40,256 nt of DNA from NCBI GenBank assembly GCA_024226335.1, contig JAAELY010000004.1:1-40256 (forward strand). Direction: 5' to 3'. The position numbers and the translations under genes are program-made. Under the pieces are notes generated by a model, which worked only from the letters and a program-made list of their open reading frames with translations, did no database searches and was not told the origin of the DNA. Positions 15,426 to 23,326 of the stretch are shown one piece after another. Source of the stretch: a bacterium. Lineage in GTDB: Bacteria > Myxococcota_A > UBA9160 > SZUA-336. How positions within the stretch are numbered: the stretch's first letter is position 1; each line of letters opens with the position of its first letter.

Positions 15426-17789
15426 TCACTCGTAGGCCAGTACTTCTGGGAGTGGTTCGCGTGTCACCCTCCATGCGGGCCATGCACTGACGAGCCCCGT
15501 GAATATGACCACCAGGATGGCCGATCCGGTCAGGCCCGCGTCCGATACGGCAAAGTCCAGCGGCGTTCCGAGGATAAGGTGACCAAAGAAGTCGGAGATG
15601 ACCCGACTCGCCGGCCAGGCTACGAGCGCAGCAAGACCCCAGCTCAAGGCACCGGCGATCTGTCCTTCCGTGACCAGAAGTCCGATGATCGCGGTATTCG
15701 ACGCTCCGATGGAGCGCAGCACTCCGGTTTCTCGTCGACGCTCGAGCACGTTCATGCTCAAGGTCGAAACGAGGCCGACGCCGCCAACCGTCAATACGAA
15801 GAAGGAAGCGACCGTGAGGAAATAGAAGATCACGTCGAGGTGATCGACGATGACCTGCAGATTCTCTGCTTTGCTGAGCGAGAGTCTGATGTCTACACCC
15901 GAGCGTTCGAAGCGGGCTTCGAGGCGCCGAACTACTTCCTGCTGAAAGGTGCTGTCGTGCGCGGCGGTCGAAACGTGGAGGCTCAGTGCTGCCTCTCCGG
16001 CCGTTTTCCCCGCATTCAGAAGATAGGCCTTGGGTGGGCCGCCAATCTCTTTTGCGATACCGGCCAATCTCCAGGTCGAGTCGCTCGCATCCGGCTCTCC
16101 CATCCGGATCACCAGTGAATCGCCTACCTGTAGGCTTGGGTTGAATTCCATCATTCCCTGATTGATCACGACGGACCGCTCACCGGTTACATCACCCCAG
16201 CGGCCGCTCAACATTGGAAGTTCCATGCGGGCTCCCTCCGGAGGGAAGAGCGCAGAGAATCGTGTCGGGGATAGCCCATCCGAATGGACGAGGGAGGCCA
16301 GGCCACCGCCCCAGGCTTCCCAGTCCGTGACTCCGGGGGTTCCTTTCACGATCTCAGCGATGCGCGCGCGCGAAACGGGCTGTTCGAAAATGACCTCGAC
16401 ATCGTACGGGCGCGAATCCGATGCCGCGCGCAGAGTTTCTCCGAGCGATGCGCGCAGGTTCAAGGCAACCAGGAAGGTCGCCAGGCCCAACGCCAGGGTT
16501 GCGACGGTGAGTACCAGCCGTGCCGGGCGTCGGGCGGAGTTGCGAACCGCCAGAAGCAGACGTCGAGGCCCACCCACTGTTCCTGCGAAGAGCGATGCAG
16601 CGCGTGGAATTCGATCGGTTCCCCGAGTCAACAGAGCCGCCTGAACGCTCACTCGCGTGCCGCGCCAGACTGGATAGCCCGCGGCCAGCAGCGGGAGTGC
16701 GAGACCGGCCAGTGCCAAGGAGACCAGGACCGATACCGGTGTGCTCAGGGTCATCACGTCGAAGTTGAGCTGGCCTGCGACCACACTCGCAAAGCCCCGA
16801 CCAGAAGCGATCCCGAGCGGTAACCCGATCGCCAGGCCTAGCAACGCCAGGGCCGTGACCATGCCGAAGTAGATGACCATAACCTGTGCGGGTCTCGCTC
16901 CGATGGCCTTCATGATCCCGATCTCTCGAATCTGTCGAGCGAGCAAAGCGGAGAGCATGTTGATGATCAGTACTCCACTCAGCACGAGCGCCATGCTTCC
17001 GATCGAGATCTGCAGCAGGAGCAGTGCTTCGAGTTGACCCTGGTGAGGGTGGCGACCGGGCCGCGGAATCTCGACCGTAAAGACCTCGATCCCCTCGTTG
17101 CTCAAAGACGTGCGCACATCTTGTGCCACCTCGCGGATGTGAGCACGCTCGAAAGGGCGCTCGCCGACCGTGATCTTGAGCTGCTGATGGGGTGGCAGCA
17201 GGCCCAATGCTCGAGCTGAGGCGAGCGAGACATATCCGTAAATGAGGTGCTCCATGCGAGACGGTGCCTGGCCGGGGTCGTGAACGAATGCCGACACTTG
17301 AAGCTCCCGCCGAAGATTCTGTCCTGGGAACCGGAAAGTCAGGGAGTCGCCGATGGCCATCGGCATCAACTGTCGGGCGTCGCGCTCGATCGCGATCTCC
17401 GCGAGACCCGCCGGCCACTGCCCCTTCTCGAGATCGAATCGCGAAATGCGCAGATCCTGAAAGTCTTCGACGATGAAGAGATGCAGTGGGATCCACTTGT
17501 CTACACCCAGCTGAATTCGGCCCCTGGTGAGGCTGCGCAGTTCGGCATCGAATACGCCAGGTCGAGCTCGTGCGATCGAGACCGGGTCTTCACCCCGTGC
17601 AACCCAGAGAGTTGCCGACGCCGGGTTGGTTGCCAGATAGTTGTCTCGGAGATCCCGGGTCGAGATGACGTTGGAAACGACGACCGACGATAGTCCCCAT
17701 ACACCGATGATCAGGGCGAGTAGTACGAGCGCCGTGCGGCCGCGGTCTTGAGCCAGATCGCGCACGGCTTTTCGGTAGCGTGGTCTCAT
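15426..17789 (-). CDS. ABC transporter permease, FtsX/MacB-like, duplicated core
   Basis: 787 residues with two FtsX units. Unit 1 has an N-terminal helix ([20 protein letters not shown]), a long extracytoplasmic domain, then three helices starting at [20 protein letters not shown] with the coupling sequence [15 protein letters not shown]. Unit 2 repeats this ([20 protein letters not shown]; later [18 protein letters not shown]). The last residues, EVLAYE, are the usual family end. These permeases work with a LolD/MacB-type ATPase to move lipids, lipoproteins or hydrophobic drugs by a mechanotransmission cycle rather than a classic channel. The ATG overlaps the ATPase stop by 4 bp. It is the final gene of a TetR-led operon, so inducible export of a hydrophobic compound is the best guess. 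Confidence 0.88.
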   Translation of the reverse strand: MRPRYRKAVRDLAQDRGRTALVLLALIIGVWGLSSVVVSNVISTRDLRDNYLATNPASATLWVARGEDPVSIARARPGVFDAELRSLTRGRIQLGVDKWIPLHLFIVEDFQDLRISRFDLEKGQWPAGLAEIAIERDARQLMPMAIGDSLTFRFPGQNLRRELQVSAFVHDPGQAPSRMEHLIYGYVSLASARALGLLPPHQQLKITVGERPFERAHIREVAQDVRTSLSNEGIEVFTVEIPRPGRHPHQGQLEALLLLQISIGSMALVLSGVLIINMLSALLARQIREIGIMKAIGARPAQVMVIYFGMVTALALLGLAIGLPLGIASGRGFASVVAGQLNFDVMTLSTPVSVLVSLALAGLALPLLAAGYPVWRGTRVSVQAALLTRGTDRIPRAASLFAGTVGGPRRLLLAVRNSARRPARLVLTVATLALGLATFLVALNLRASLGETLRAASDSRPYDVEVIFEQPVSRARIAEIVKGTPGVTDWEAWGGGLASLVHSDGLSPTRFSALFPPEGARMELPMLSGRWGDVTGERSVVINQGMMEFNPSLQVGDSLVIRMGEPDASDSTWRLAGIAKEIGGPPKAYLLNAGKTAGEAALSLHVSTAAHDSTFQQEVVRRLEARFERSGVDIRLSLSKAENLQVIVDHLDVIFYFLTVASFFVLTVGGVGLVSTLSMNVLERRRETGVLRSIGASNTAIIGLLVTEGQIAGALSWGLAALVAWPASRVISDFFGHLILGTPLDFAVSDAGLTGSAILVVIFTGLVSAWPAWRVTREPLPEVLAYE

Positions 17790-18502
17790 GATTCAGATTT
17801 CATCAGTGCGGGATCGATGAGACCGTCGGCGATACGCACCACGCGCGAGAAACCCCAGTCTTTCGTACGCTCGTGCGTCACGACGATGACGGTCTTGTTC
17901 GATGCAGCCAGCTCTTCAAAGAGCCGATGGATATCGGCGGCCGTGTGTGAGTCCAGATTTCCCGTCGGTTCATCGGCGACGATCAGCGGAGGATCGTTTG
18001 CGAGCGCACGCGCGATGGCGACTCTTTGTTGCTCGCCTCCGGATAGCGTTGCCGGGAATTTCTTTGCATGCCCGGCGACTCCGACACGTTCAAGCAGTTC
18101 AAGTGCTCGACGTTCTCGCTCCCTCGCCGGTGATTTGCCCAGGAAGTCCATCGGCAACATCACATTTTCGACTACGGTCAAAGTAGGCATCAACTGAAAG
18201 AACTGAAAAACGACGCCAACGTTCTCACCGCGCCAGCGTGCGAGTCGTCCTTCGGCGAGGTCGTGGACCGCCGTCCCTCCTACCGACACCGATCCCAGCG
18301 TGGGTCTGTCAATACCGGCAATCAGATTGAGCAGCGTCGACTTTCCACTTCCGGACCTCCCGACGATGGCGAGGTACTCCCCGCGATCGACCTCGAGATC
18401 GATGCCACATAGTGCTGCGGTCGTTCCGGCCGGGCTTTCGAAGCTCTTCTCGACGTTTTGCAAGTTGACCAGAGTCGAGCGACTGGACTGCGCAACCGTC
18501 AA
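17786..18502 (-). CDS. ABC transporter ATP-binding protein (LolD/MacB type)
   Basis: 238 residues, one nucleotide-binding domain. Walker A is GRSGSGKST (48-56), the Q-loop lies in [21 protein letters not shown], the signature is LSGGEQQR, Walker B is LIVADEPTG, and the switch His is in VIVVTHERT. All catalytic motifs are intact. The sequence pattern ([17 protein letters not shown]) is typical of the LolD/MacB/FtsE branch that pairs with FtsX-type permeases, and the partner follows directly. The start is TTG at 18502, in a TTGA overlap with the upstream small protein; no ATG is available before the core begins at about residue 12. It energises the transporter encoded next. Confidence 0.9.
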   Translation of the reverse strand: MTVAQSSRSTLVNLQNVEKSFESPAGTTAALCGIDLEVDRGEYLAIVGRSGSGKSTLLNLIAGIDRPTLGSVSVGGTAVHDLAEGRLARWRGENVGVVFQFFQLMPTLTVVENVMLPMDFLGKSPARERERRALELLERVGVAGHAKKFPATLSGGEQQRVAIARALANDPPLIVADEPTGNLDSHTAADIHRLFEELAASNKTVIVVTHERTKDWGFSRVVRIADGLIDPALMKSES

Positions 18503-18855
18503 GCTGCGCTCCGGATTTCGTCGCTGCTCTTACGCGGCTTGCACTCGATCTCGTAACCCCAGTAGAGACCCGGATACGGCTCCAGCATGTCGATGTACCT
18601 CTGCCGGAAGGCCTGGTACTCGGGTGAAGCGAAGATCGTCTGAGCGTCCGCGCCTTCTTCGAGTTCGATGATGGCGGCGAACTCGTAGCGGAGCGCTTTG
18701 CCTGGAGGAACCATGCAATCTGCTGCCCTGCAGATCTTGTAGTCTTTCACTCCGGGTAGGCTGCGAACGAATGGGGTCTTGTGTTCTTGCAAGAACTTTT
18801 CGTAGAGATCCGCTTTTCCTTCCACGGCGAAGTGCGTGCTGACAAGAACCTTCAT
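18499..18855 (-). CDS. Small dimeric alpha/beta-barrel-like protein
   Basis: 118 residues. [63 protein letters not shown] and a final WGYEIECK strand give the beta-alpha-beta-beta-alpha-beta order of the dimeric alpha/beta barrel (ABM/EthD/DUF1330-like) superfamily. Such proteins are cofactor-free monooxygenases, ligand-binding proteins or decarboxylation helpers. Three Cys residues, two in the CRAADC stretch, are unusual for the group. GGAGA about 8 nt ahead of the ATG supports the start. The gene lies between TetR and the ABC ATPase (TTGA overlap), so it probably acts on the same compound that is exported or sensed (inference). Confidence 0.6.
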   Translation of the reverse strand: MKVLVSTHFAVEGKADLYEKFLQEHKTPFVRSLPGVKDYKICRAADCMVPPGKALRYEFAAIIELEEGADAQTIFASPEYQAFRQRYIDMLEPYPGLYWGYEIECKPRKSSDEIRSAA

Positions 18856-18937
18856 AGTGGTTTCTCCATGTGCTGGTAGCCTGCTTTCACGCCCGCCGAC
18901 TCCGCGAACGGATCCTCTGGGATCCGAAAGGTCTGGG

Positions 18938-19549
18938 TCACTCCGCCTCTCCTTTGCCTGGGGTACCGGTCGGTGCGAGTCCCGACCACAGAGCTCTTGC
19001 CATGGCGCGGGCCAGATCGTTGCTGCTCTGTACGTCTCTACTCTCGAGGCGCTCGTGCAGGGCCCGTGTGTGAAGTGCCGCGACTAGCAATTCTGCGGCG
19101 GCCTCCGCGTCTTCGACTTCGAGGAGGCCCTGCTCGTGTTCGCGCTCGAGGTGGGATTTCAAGCCATCCTCGAGACTGGGGGAAGGGCTGTCCGTGTGCC
19201 GCGCGATGAAGCCGTCGGGTTCGAAGGAGGGATGGGTAACTAGCGGTAGAAGCACGGGCATCAACTCCCTGAAGTAGTTGAGCATCGCCAGTGCGATTTC
19301 TTCGAGTCGCACGCACGGGTCTTCGACTCTGCTCGTACACTCGAGCAGAGCATCCACGTCGGGCGCGGGTGGGATCATCGCGGCGAAGAAGAGTTCGGGC
19401 TTGGTCGGGAAACGCTGGAAGATCACTCCTTCCGACACGCCGGCCTCGGCGGCAATCGCCCGCGTCGAGGCCCCGAATCCGTCCCGCACGAACAGCTTCC
19501 GCGCAGCCGCCAAAAGATCCTCGTCCTGGATCTGTCTCGGACGTGCCAT
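18938..19549 (-). CDS. TetR/AcrR family regulator of the ABC operon
   Basis: 203 residues. The HTH domain reads DEDLLAAARKLFVRDGFGAS, then TRAIAAEAGVSEGVIFQRF with the FPTKPELFFA closing motif. The C-terminal domain (residues ~80-200) is helical and acidic. The start chosen is ATG at 19549 (MARPRQIQ), not the upstream in-frame TTG at 19591, because a TATAAT -10 box begins at that TTG and transcription would start downstream of it. The gene is followed, all on the same strand, by the alpha/beta-barrel protein, ATPase and permease. A 20-bp palindrome overlaps its promoter, so it very likely represses itself and the transporter until an inducer binds. Confidence 0.85.
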   Translation of the reverse strand: MARPRQIQDEDLLAAARKLFVRDGFGASTRAIAAEAGVSEGVIFQRFPTKPELFFAAMIPPAPDVDALLECTSRVEDPCVRLEEIALAMLNYFRELMPVLLPLVTHPSFEPDGFIARHTDSPSPSLEDGLKSHLEREHEQGLLEVEDAEAAAELLVAALHTRALHERLESRDVQSSNDLARAMARALWSGLAPTGTPGKGEAE

Positions 19550-19590
19550 CAGGCGGACTGATTTCCAGTGTTCTGGAGCACATTCCTGCA

Positions 19591-19620
19591 ATTATAAATA
19601 AGCAAGTACTCACTTATAAA
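19591..19620 (-). promoter_or_regulatory. TetR promoter with palindromic operator
   Basis: Read on the minus strand: TTTATA (-35, 19620-19615), an 18-nt spacer and TATAAT (-10, 19596-19591). The 20-bp sequence ATAAGCAAGTACTCACTTAT at 19598-19617 (plus strand) matches its own reverse complement at 16 of 20 positions and fills the spacer plus part of the -35 box, the classic place for a TetR-type repressor. The predicted start site lies about 35 nt upstream of the ATG at 19549. Confidence 0.6.
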
Positions 19621-19739
19621 CGACTCCGCACCCCGAGTCAAGAATGAAGTGACGGACCCGGGCAAGCCCGGCCGCCACGCCTGGACGGTCCGCCCCTGAT
19701 CGCGGAGCCGGGCCGCTCCTACCGGATTCAAAAGCGAGT

Positions 19740-19761
19740 GTGAAAGCGACTCGGCTTTCAC
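19740..19761. other. Perfect 8-bp hairpin in intergenic region
   Basis: GTGAAAGC (19740-19747), loop GACTCG, GCTTTCAC (19754-19761). It lies in the 343-bp gap between the TetR gene (-) and the serine hydrolase (+). There is no T-run, so it is not a standard terminator; it is about 130 nt ahead of the hydrolase ATG and could be in its leader. Apart from this and the TetR operator, I see nothing in the gap. Confidence 0.3.
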
Positions 19762-19892
19762 CCCGCGGATGGGCAGTTGCAGACAGGCAAACAGAGTCAG
19801 CGCTACACCGCAGTGTTCGGCTTCTGCTGACAAGGAACGCCTCCATTCCCGAAATTTCCTGATAGGCTCGCATCCAAATCGCGGAGGACGTC

Positions 19893-21047
19893 ATGAGCGC
19901 ACACAGTCTGGGATTCGATGAGACTCGCCTCGAGCACATGGTCCGAACGATCGAAGCCGACGTCGCAAGAGAGCGCTACGACGGAGCCGTGGTACTCGTG
20001 GCCCGGCGTGGAAAGATCGCGCTGCACGAGGCAGTGGGTTTTGCCGAGCGGTCGAGTGAGCGGAAGGCGCGCACCGACGACGTTTTTTGCCTCTTCTCGG
20101 TGACGAAGACCTTCACTGCTGCGGCCGTACTTGCGCGCGTCGATCGCGGTGAGATCCAACTCACGACCCCGGTCGCCGACGTCCTGCCCGAGTTCGGTGT
20201 AAAGGGCAAGCAGCGCGTCAACGTCGGTCATCTGCTGACGCACCGAGGCGGCATGTCCTCGGAACTGCCACCGATTCCCGTCGAAAAACTCGGCGATCTC
20301 GAAGCAGTTGCCGCCGCTGTCTGTGACCAGCCCCTGCTCGCTGCACCCGGGAAGCTCGTCAGCTACAGCCCGATCGGCGCCCATTCAGTGCTCGGTGAAC
20401 TGGTGCGCCGCCTTGACGGTGGCTCGCGGTCCTTCCGCCAGATCCTGGCCGACGAGATCTTTGGTCCCCTGGGCATGAAGGATACCGCTCTCGGACTGCG
20501 CGCCGACCTGGCCGCGCGCCGCGTGCCGATCGTCGTGCGCGATCGCAGCCCGGGCCTGTTCGTACCCGAACTGCTCGAGGCGTTGAACGTACTTCTCACC
20601 GAGGAAACCGAGATGCCCGGCGGGGGTGGAGTTAGCACGGCGCACGACATCTTCCGCTTCGCCGAGGCTCTGCGCCTCGGGGGTGGCCTCGACGGGGCGC
20701 GGATCCTCTCGCCCGCATTGCTCGACCTCGCCCTGCGCAACCACACCGGAACCGAACCCAACCACCTGTTCGACTACACGCGTGAAATGCGCGGCTGGGA
20801 TGAGTTCCCGGCGGTGCTAGGGCTCGGCTTCTTCCTGCGCGGCGAAGGTTTGTTTCCCATGCCCTTTGGACTCACGGCCTCCCCCCGCTCCTTTGGCGGT
20901 CTGGGTGCCGGTTCCACCATGTTCTGGGTGGATCCGGAGCGCGAACTCGTGTTCGTGTGTCTGACCGCCGGCCTGATCGAGGAATCTCGAAACTTCGAAC
21001 GACTCCAGCAACTCTCTGACCTGGCGTTATCGGCGCTCGTGGACTGA
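19893..21047 (+). CDS. Serine beta-lactamase-like hydrolase (class C / EstB esterase family)
   Basis: 384 residues without a signal peptide, so cytoplasmic. The nucleophile motif SxxK is SVTK at 69-72 within VFCLFSVTKTFTAAAVL. The second motif, normally YxN, is YSP at 158-160 (PGKLVSYSPIGAHSVLGEL), so Asn is replaced by Pro. A C-terminal FGGLGAGSTMFWVDPE segment stands in for the KTG/HTG box. This pattern fits the EstB/LACTB-like esterases and peptidases rather than a resistance beta-lactamase. GGAGGA about 4 nt before the ATG at 19893 supports the start. It stands alone: divergent from the TetR operon and followed by a degenerate region. The substrate is unknown; a short-chain ester is most likely. 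Confidence 0.85.
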   Translation: MSAHSLGFDETRLEHMVRTIEADVARERYDGAVVLVARRGKIALHEAVGFAERSSERKARTDDVFCLFSVTKTFTAAAVLARVDRGEIQLTTPVADVLPEFGVKGKQRVNVGHLLTHRGGMSSELPPIPVEKLGDLEAVAAAVCDQPLLAAPGKLVSYSPIGAHSVLGELVRRLDGGSRSFRQILADEIFGPLGMKDTALGLRADLAARRVPIVVRDRSPGLFVPELLEALNVLLTEETEMPGGGGVSTAHDIFRFAEALRLGGGLDGARILSPALLDLALRNHTGTEPNHLFDYTREMRGWDEFPAVLGLGFFLRGEGLFPMPFGLTASPRSFGGLGAGSTMFWVDPERELVFVCLTAGLIEESRNFERLQQLSDLALSALVD

Positions 21048-21178
21048 GCGAGTTGTCGCGCGCCGAGATCCTCCGCCGCGCCGACTGGATCGACGTCTCA
21101 CATGGTGTGCGCCGCTTCGGCGCTTCGCGGGCGATTGTCTTCATAGGCTGGGAAGGTCCACTGGAAGGGTTCTTTCCG

Positions 21179-21421
21179 TTGAAGAAATCCGACGCAATCA
21201 TTTTCGATCTGGATGGAACGCTCTGGGATGCCAGTCATTTTTCGTCTGTGGGTTGGAACGCGGCACTCGGAGCTTGTGGGATTTCCGCTGCGACGGTTTC
21301 GCAAGAGGACATGCAGGCTCTCGCAACCCAATCGGGTGCGGCGGGAGTTGACTATGGTCATGCCTCTTATGGGTTCGGAAACGGACTGGCTTGGATAATG
21401 TTCGGCAATGTCCAGACCTGA
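21179..21421 (+). pseudogene. Truncated HAD-superfamily hydrolase remnant
   Basis: The frame encodes AIIFDLDGTLWDAS, the HAD motif I with both nucleophile Asp residues, then SVGWNAALGACGIS and SQEDMQALA, typical of the first ~45 residues of a phosphoglycolate-phosphatase-like HAD protein. After that the similarity ends and the frame closes at 21421 with unrelated residues, so motifs II to IV are missing. A TTG at 21179 is the likely original start. The last 14 bp overlap the start of the acetyltransferase gene. It is best read as a gene cut by deletion or rearrangement; a functional short peptide is unlikely. Confidence 0.55.
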
Positions 21422-21923
21422 ATTCGAATTCGAAGCGCTCGCCGAGCATCACCTTCCCCTCCTGTTCGATTGGTTGAACCGACCGCACGTGGCCGAATTC
21501 TGGGACGGCCCGGTTTCCCTTGAGGAAGTTCGCGAGAAGTACCTCCCGCGCATTGGCTCGACCTCGATCGACACCCGGATCGCGTTATTGGACGGGACCC
21601 CCGTTGGATTCATCCAGTCCTATGCCGCGGTGGAACCAGCCGAAGAAGGGCGCTCCGGCGAGCAAGCTCGAGGCGTCGTCGGCATCGACCAGTTTCTTGC
21701 GGATGCAGGCAACCTCGGAAAGGGTCTCGGGACGGAGATGGTCCGTCAGTTCGTCAGGCTCCTATTCCGAAATCCCACGGTCACGAGCATTCAGACCGAT
21801 CCGGCGCCCGGAAATCTCCGTGCGATCCGCTGCTACGAGAAAGTGGGATTCCGCAAACTCGGCCCGATCGAAACCTCCGAAGGGCCAGCACTGCTCATGG
21901 TCATCGGCAAGCCTGCGCTCTGA
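21408..21923 (+). CDS. GNAT acetyltransferase resembling aminoglycoside 6'-N-acetyltransferase AAC(6')-Ib
   Basis: 171 residues. From memory of AAC(6')-Ib the match runs over nearly the whole chain: HHLPLLFDWLNRPHVAEFW, YLPRI, GTPVGFIQSYAAVE, GVVGIDQFLADAGNLGKGLG, SIQTDPAPGNLRAIRCYEKV. With a constant offset of 21, three functionally important AAC(6')-Ib residues are kept: Asp115 (here D94), Asp152 (D131) and Tyr164 (Y143). The site of the cr variant (Trp102) is Gly81 and the Asp179 site is Glu158. Acetyl-CoA binding is shown by LGKGLGTEM. The family acetylates the 6'-amino group of aminoglycosides, but environmental members may use other amines. There is no integron or cassette context. GATAAT lies 8 nt before the ATG. 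Confidence 0.8.
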   Translation: MSRPEFEFEALAEHHLPLLFDWLNRPHVAEFWDGPVSLEEVREKYLPRIGSTSIDTRIALLDGTPVGFIQSYAAVEPAEEGRSGEQARGVVGIDQFLADAGNLGKGLGTEMVRQFVRLLFRNPTVTSIQTDPAPGNLRAIRCYEKVGFRKLGPIETSEGPALLMVIGKPAL

Positions 21924-21926
21924 TCG

Positions 21927-22109
21927 TCAGTTATCGACCTTCGTTCTTCCAATATCGAAGGCGGACAGGAGGAACATGAATCCCGCCTGGGTTAGGCCGA
22001 GCAACACGCATGAGACGTCGCGGAGAGTGAAGAGACGAGTCTTATCGTTTGAGGATTGAGGCCGGAGAATCCCCACGACCATCGAGAAGCCAACGACCGC
22101 AATGCTCAT
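21927..22109 (-). pseudogene. Remnant of a small membrane protein
   Basis: The 60 codons read MSIAVVGFSMVVGIL, a charged stretch, then DVSCVLLGLTQAGFMFLL, i.e. two membrane segments. The frame extends upstream without a start codon (KLLSTLTEM), and the joined sequence resembles the N-terminal part of larger hypothetical membrane proteins. Both ends seem to be lost, so a decayed gene is the likeliest reading. A genuine 60-residue membrane peptide is possible. Confidence 0.3.
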
Positions 22110-22494
22110 CTCGGTGAGTGTAGAAAGCAGTTTTGCATGGGTAGGGGGAGGCCATCGGAAGGCTCATGCGACCTGATCAAAGCTCACTGGCGCCGCATAA
22201 TCACGAGTCGATGCGCGCTGGTTTGGTGAGTTCAGGGCGCTCCTGATTTCTCTGCGTCTCCTTGTACCCAGGAGCACGTAACCTCCAGCCAGGGTCGCCA
22301 GTGTGCTCAATCTCCAGTCTGGAAGGATGAGGAGGCCCAAGTTTGGGTGAGTCCTTTCGAATCTCTGCCTGGTGTCTGGCATCTAGATCCGGGAGGGCCT
22401 TTCCGGTCGGGCAATCCGTACAGCGAAGGTCGAACCAGGATTCGAGAGAACCGATTGGCAGCTGCACGGATTGATCTCTAGACTCCGCCCTCAA
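22110..22494. other. Intergenic stretch without a supported gene
   Basis: 385 bp between the membrane-protein remnant and the methyltransferase. A minus-strand frame (22164-22382) contains a hydrophobic segment followed by an Arg cluster (LATLAGGYVLLGTRRRR), reminiscent of a C-terminal sorting tail, but nothing upstream in that frame looks like a protein body. I see no RNA gene. With the HAD and membrane-protein remnants on one side and the palindrome nearby, this looks like a decayed or rearranged segment. Confidence 0.4.
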
Positions 22495-23244
22495 ATGGGG
22501 TTCTACGCCAAGATTCTGCGGTTCAACCATTGGACGAACCGTTTCTACCACCGCTGGTCCGGGCGTAAGGATCATCTGGCCACCTACCACCGGATGCTCG
22601 GCGAGTGCTTATCGGAATCGAACGAAGCCGTTCACGTGGGCGCCGGTGGCCGAGACCCGACGGAACTGATCGGGCACCCGCTCGACGACGTCAAAATCTG
22701 GGCCGTCGATCCGAGTGCAGAGAGTCTGGCTCGGAGTCCGAACCCGAACAAGCTCGAGGCCTGGGGGCATGACATCCCCCTGCCCGATGAGAGCGTCGAC
22801 TGTGTGTTCAGCGAATACGTCATGGAGCACGTGGAAGACCCGGTGGCGACCGTGCGCGAAGCTCGGCGCATCCTTCGCCCCGGCGGCCAACTCCTGTGGA
22901 TGGCGCCCAATCTGTGGTCGTACAGCGGGATCGCCACGCACCTGACACCCCACGGTTTCCACATCTGGTTCAACCGACTGCTCGAACCGACCACGCCAGA
23001 GCGCACGACAGCCGACGTATTTCCGACGTATTTCCGCATCAACTCGATCCGCAGCATCCGCCGCATCCTCCGCGACGAGGGGTTCGAGATTGAGGAACTC
23101 CTTTGTGTCGCGTACGTGCCGCATTACACCCAGGCCATTCCGATCGTCCACCAGTTCGCGATCGTGTTGCACCTTCTGCTCGACTACTTCAGCTGGCTCC
23201 GACCCTTCCGCATGGTGCAGATCGTCAAGGCGCGACGCATCTAG
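22495..23244 (+). CDS. Class I SAM-dependent methyltransferase (Methyltransf_11-like)
   Basis: 249 residues from the ATG at 22495; a TTG at 22471 is an alternative. The SAM motif I is degenerate but recognisable (AVHVGAGGRD), followed by AVDPSAESL and the very typical DIPLPDESVDCVFSEYVMEHVEDPV and EARRILRPGGQLLWMAPN. A long C-terminal region with a hydrophobic helix (FAIVLHLLLDYFSWL) suggests membrane association. The family methylates small molecules, quinones or sugars; the acceptor here is not clear. No strong ribosome site was found. Its TAG stop overlaps the left end of the long palindrome at 23243, and the facing gene stops at the other end. Confidence 0.8.
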   Translation: MGFYAKILRFNHWTNRFYHRWSGRKDHLATYHRMLGECLSESNEAVHVGAGGRDPTELIGHPLDDVKIWAVDPSAESLARSPNPNKLEAWGHDIPLPDESVDCVFSEYVMEHVEDPVATVREARRILRPGGQLLWMAPNLWSYSGIATHLTPHGFHIWFNRLLEPTTPERTTADVFPTYFRINSIRSIRRILRDEGFEIEELLCVAYVPHYTQAIPIVHQFAIVLHLLLDYFSWLRPFRMVQIVKARRI

Positions 23245-23326
23245 TGTCCTGTTCCAGAAGTTCGCTGGCTATCCAGCGTGGCGTCCGGGCACCGGGATAG
23301 CCAGCGAACTTCTGGAACAGGACACT
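23243..23326. repeat. Long perfect inverted repeat (32-bp arms, 20-nt loop) between convergent stop codons
   Basis: The arms 23243-23274 and 23295-23326 are perfect reverse complements; each outer end reads AGTGTCCTGTTCCAG going inward. The loop is 20 nt and GC-rich. The left arm shares AG with the TAG stop of the methyltransferase; the right arm ends on the first base of the TAA stop (minus strand) of the next gene. No T-run follows on either side, so it is not a standard intrinsic terminator, although such a stem would still fold strongly in RNA. It is most likely a small mobile palindrome (MITE/REPIN-like) that also insulates the convergent genes. I saw no second copy in this window. Confidence 0.85.

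Noticed and set aside
19740-19761. Rho-independent terminator
   Set aside because: The 8-bp hairpin has no T-run on either strand and is far from both flanking gene ends.
19893-21047. Antibiotic-resistance beta-lactamase
   Set aside because: No signal peptide, altered YxN motif and no KTG box; it fits EstB-like esterases better.
21408-21923. AAC(6')-Ib-cr (fluoroquinolone-acetylating) variant
   Set aside because: The two diagnostic positions are Gly and Glu here, not Arg and Tyr.
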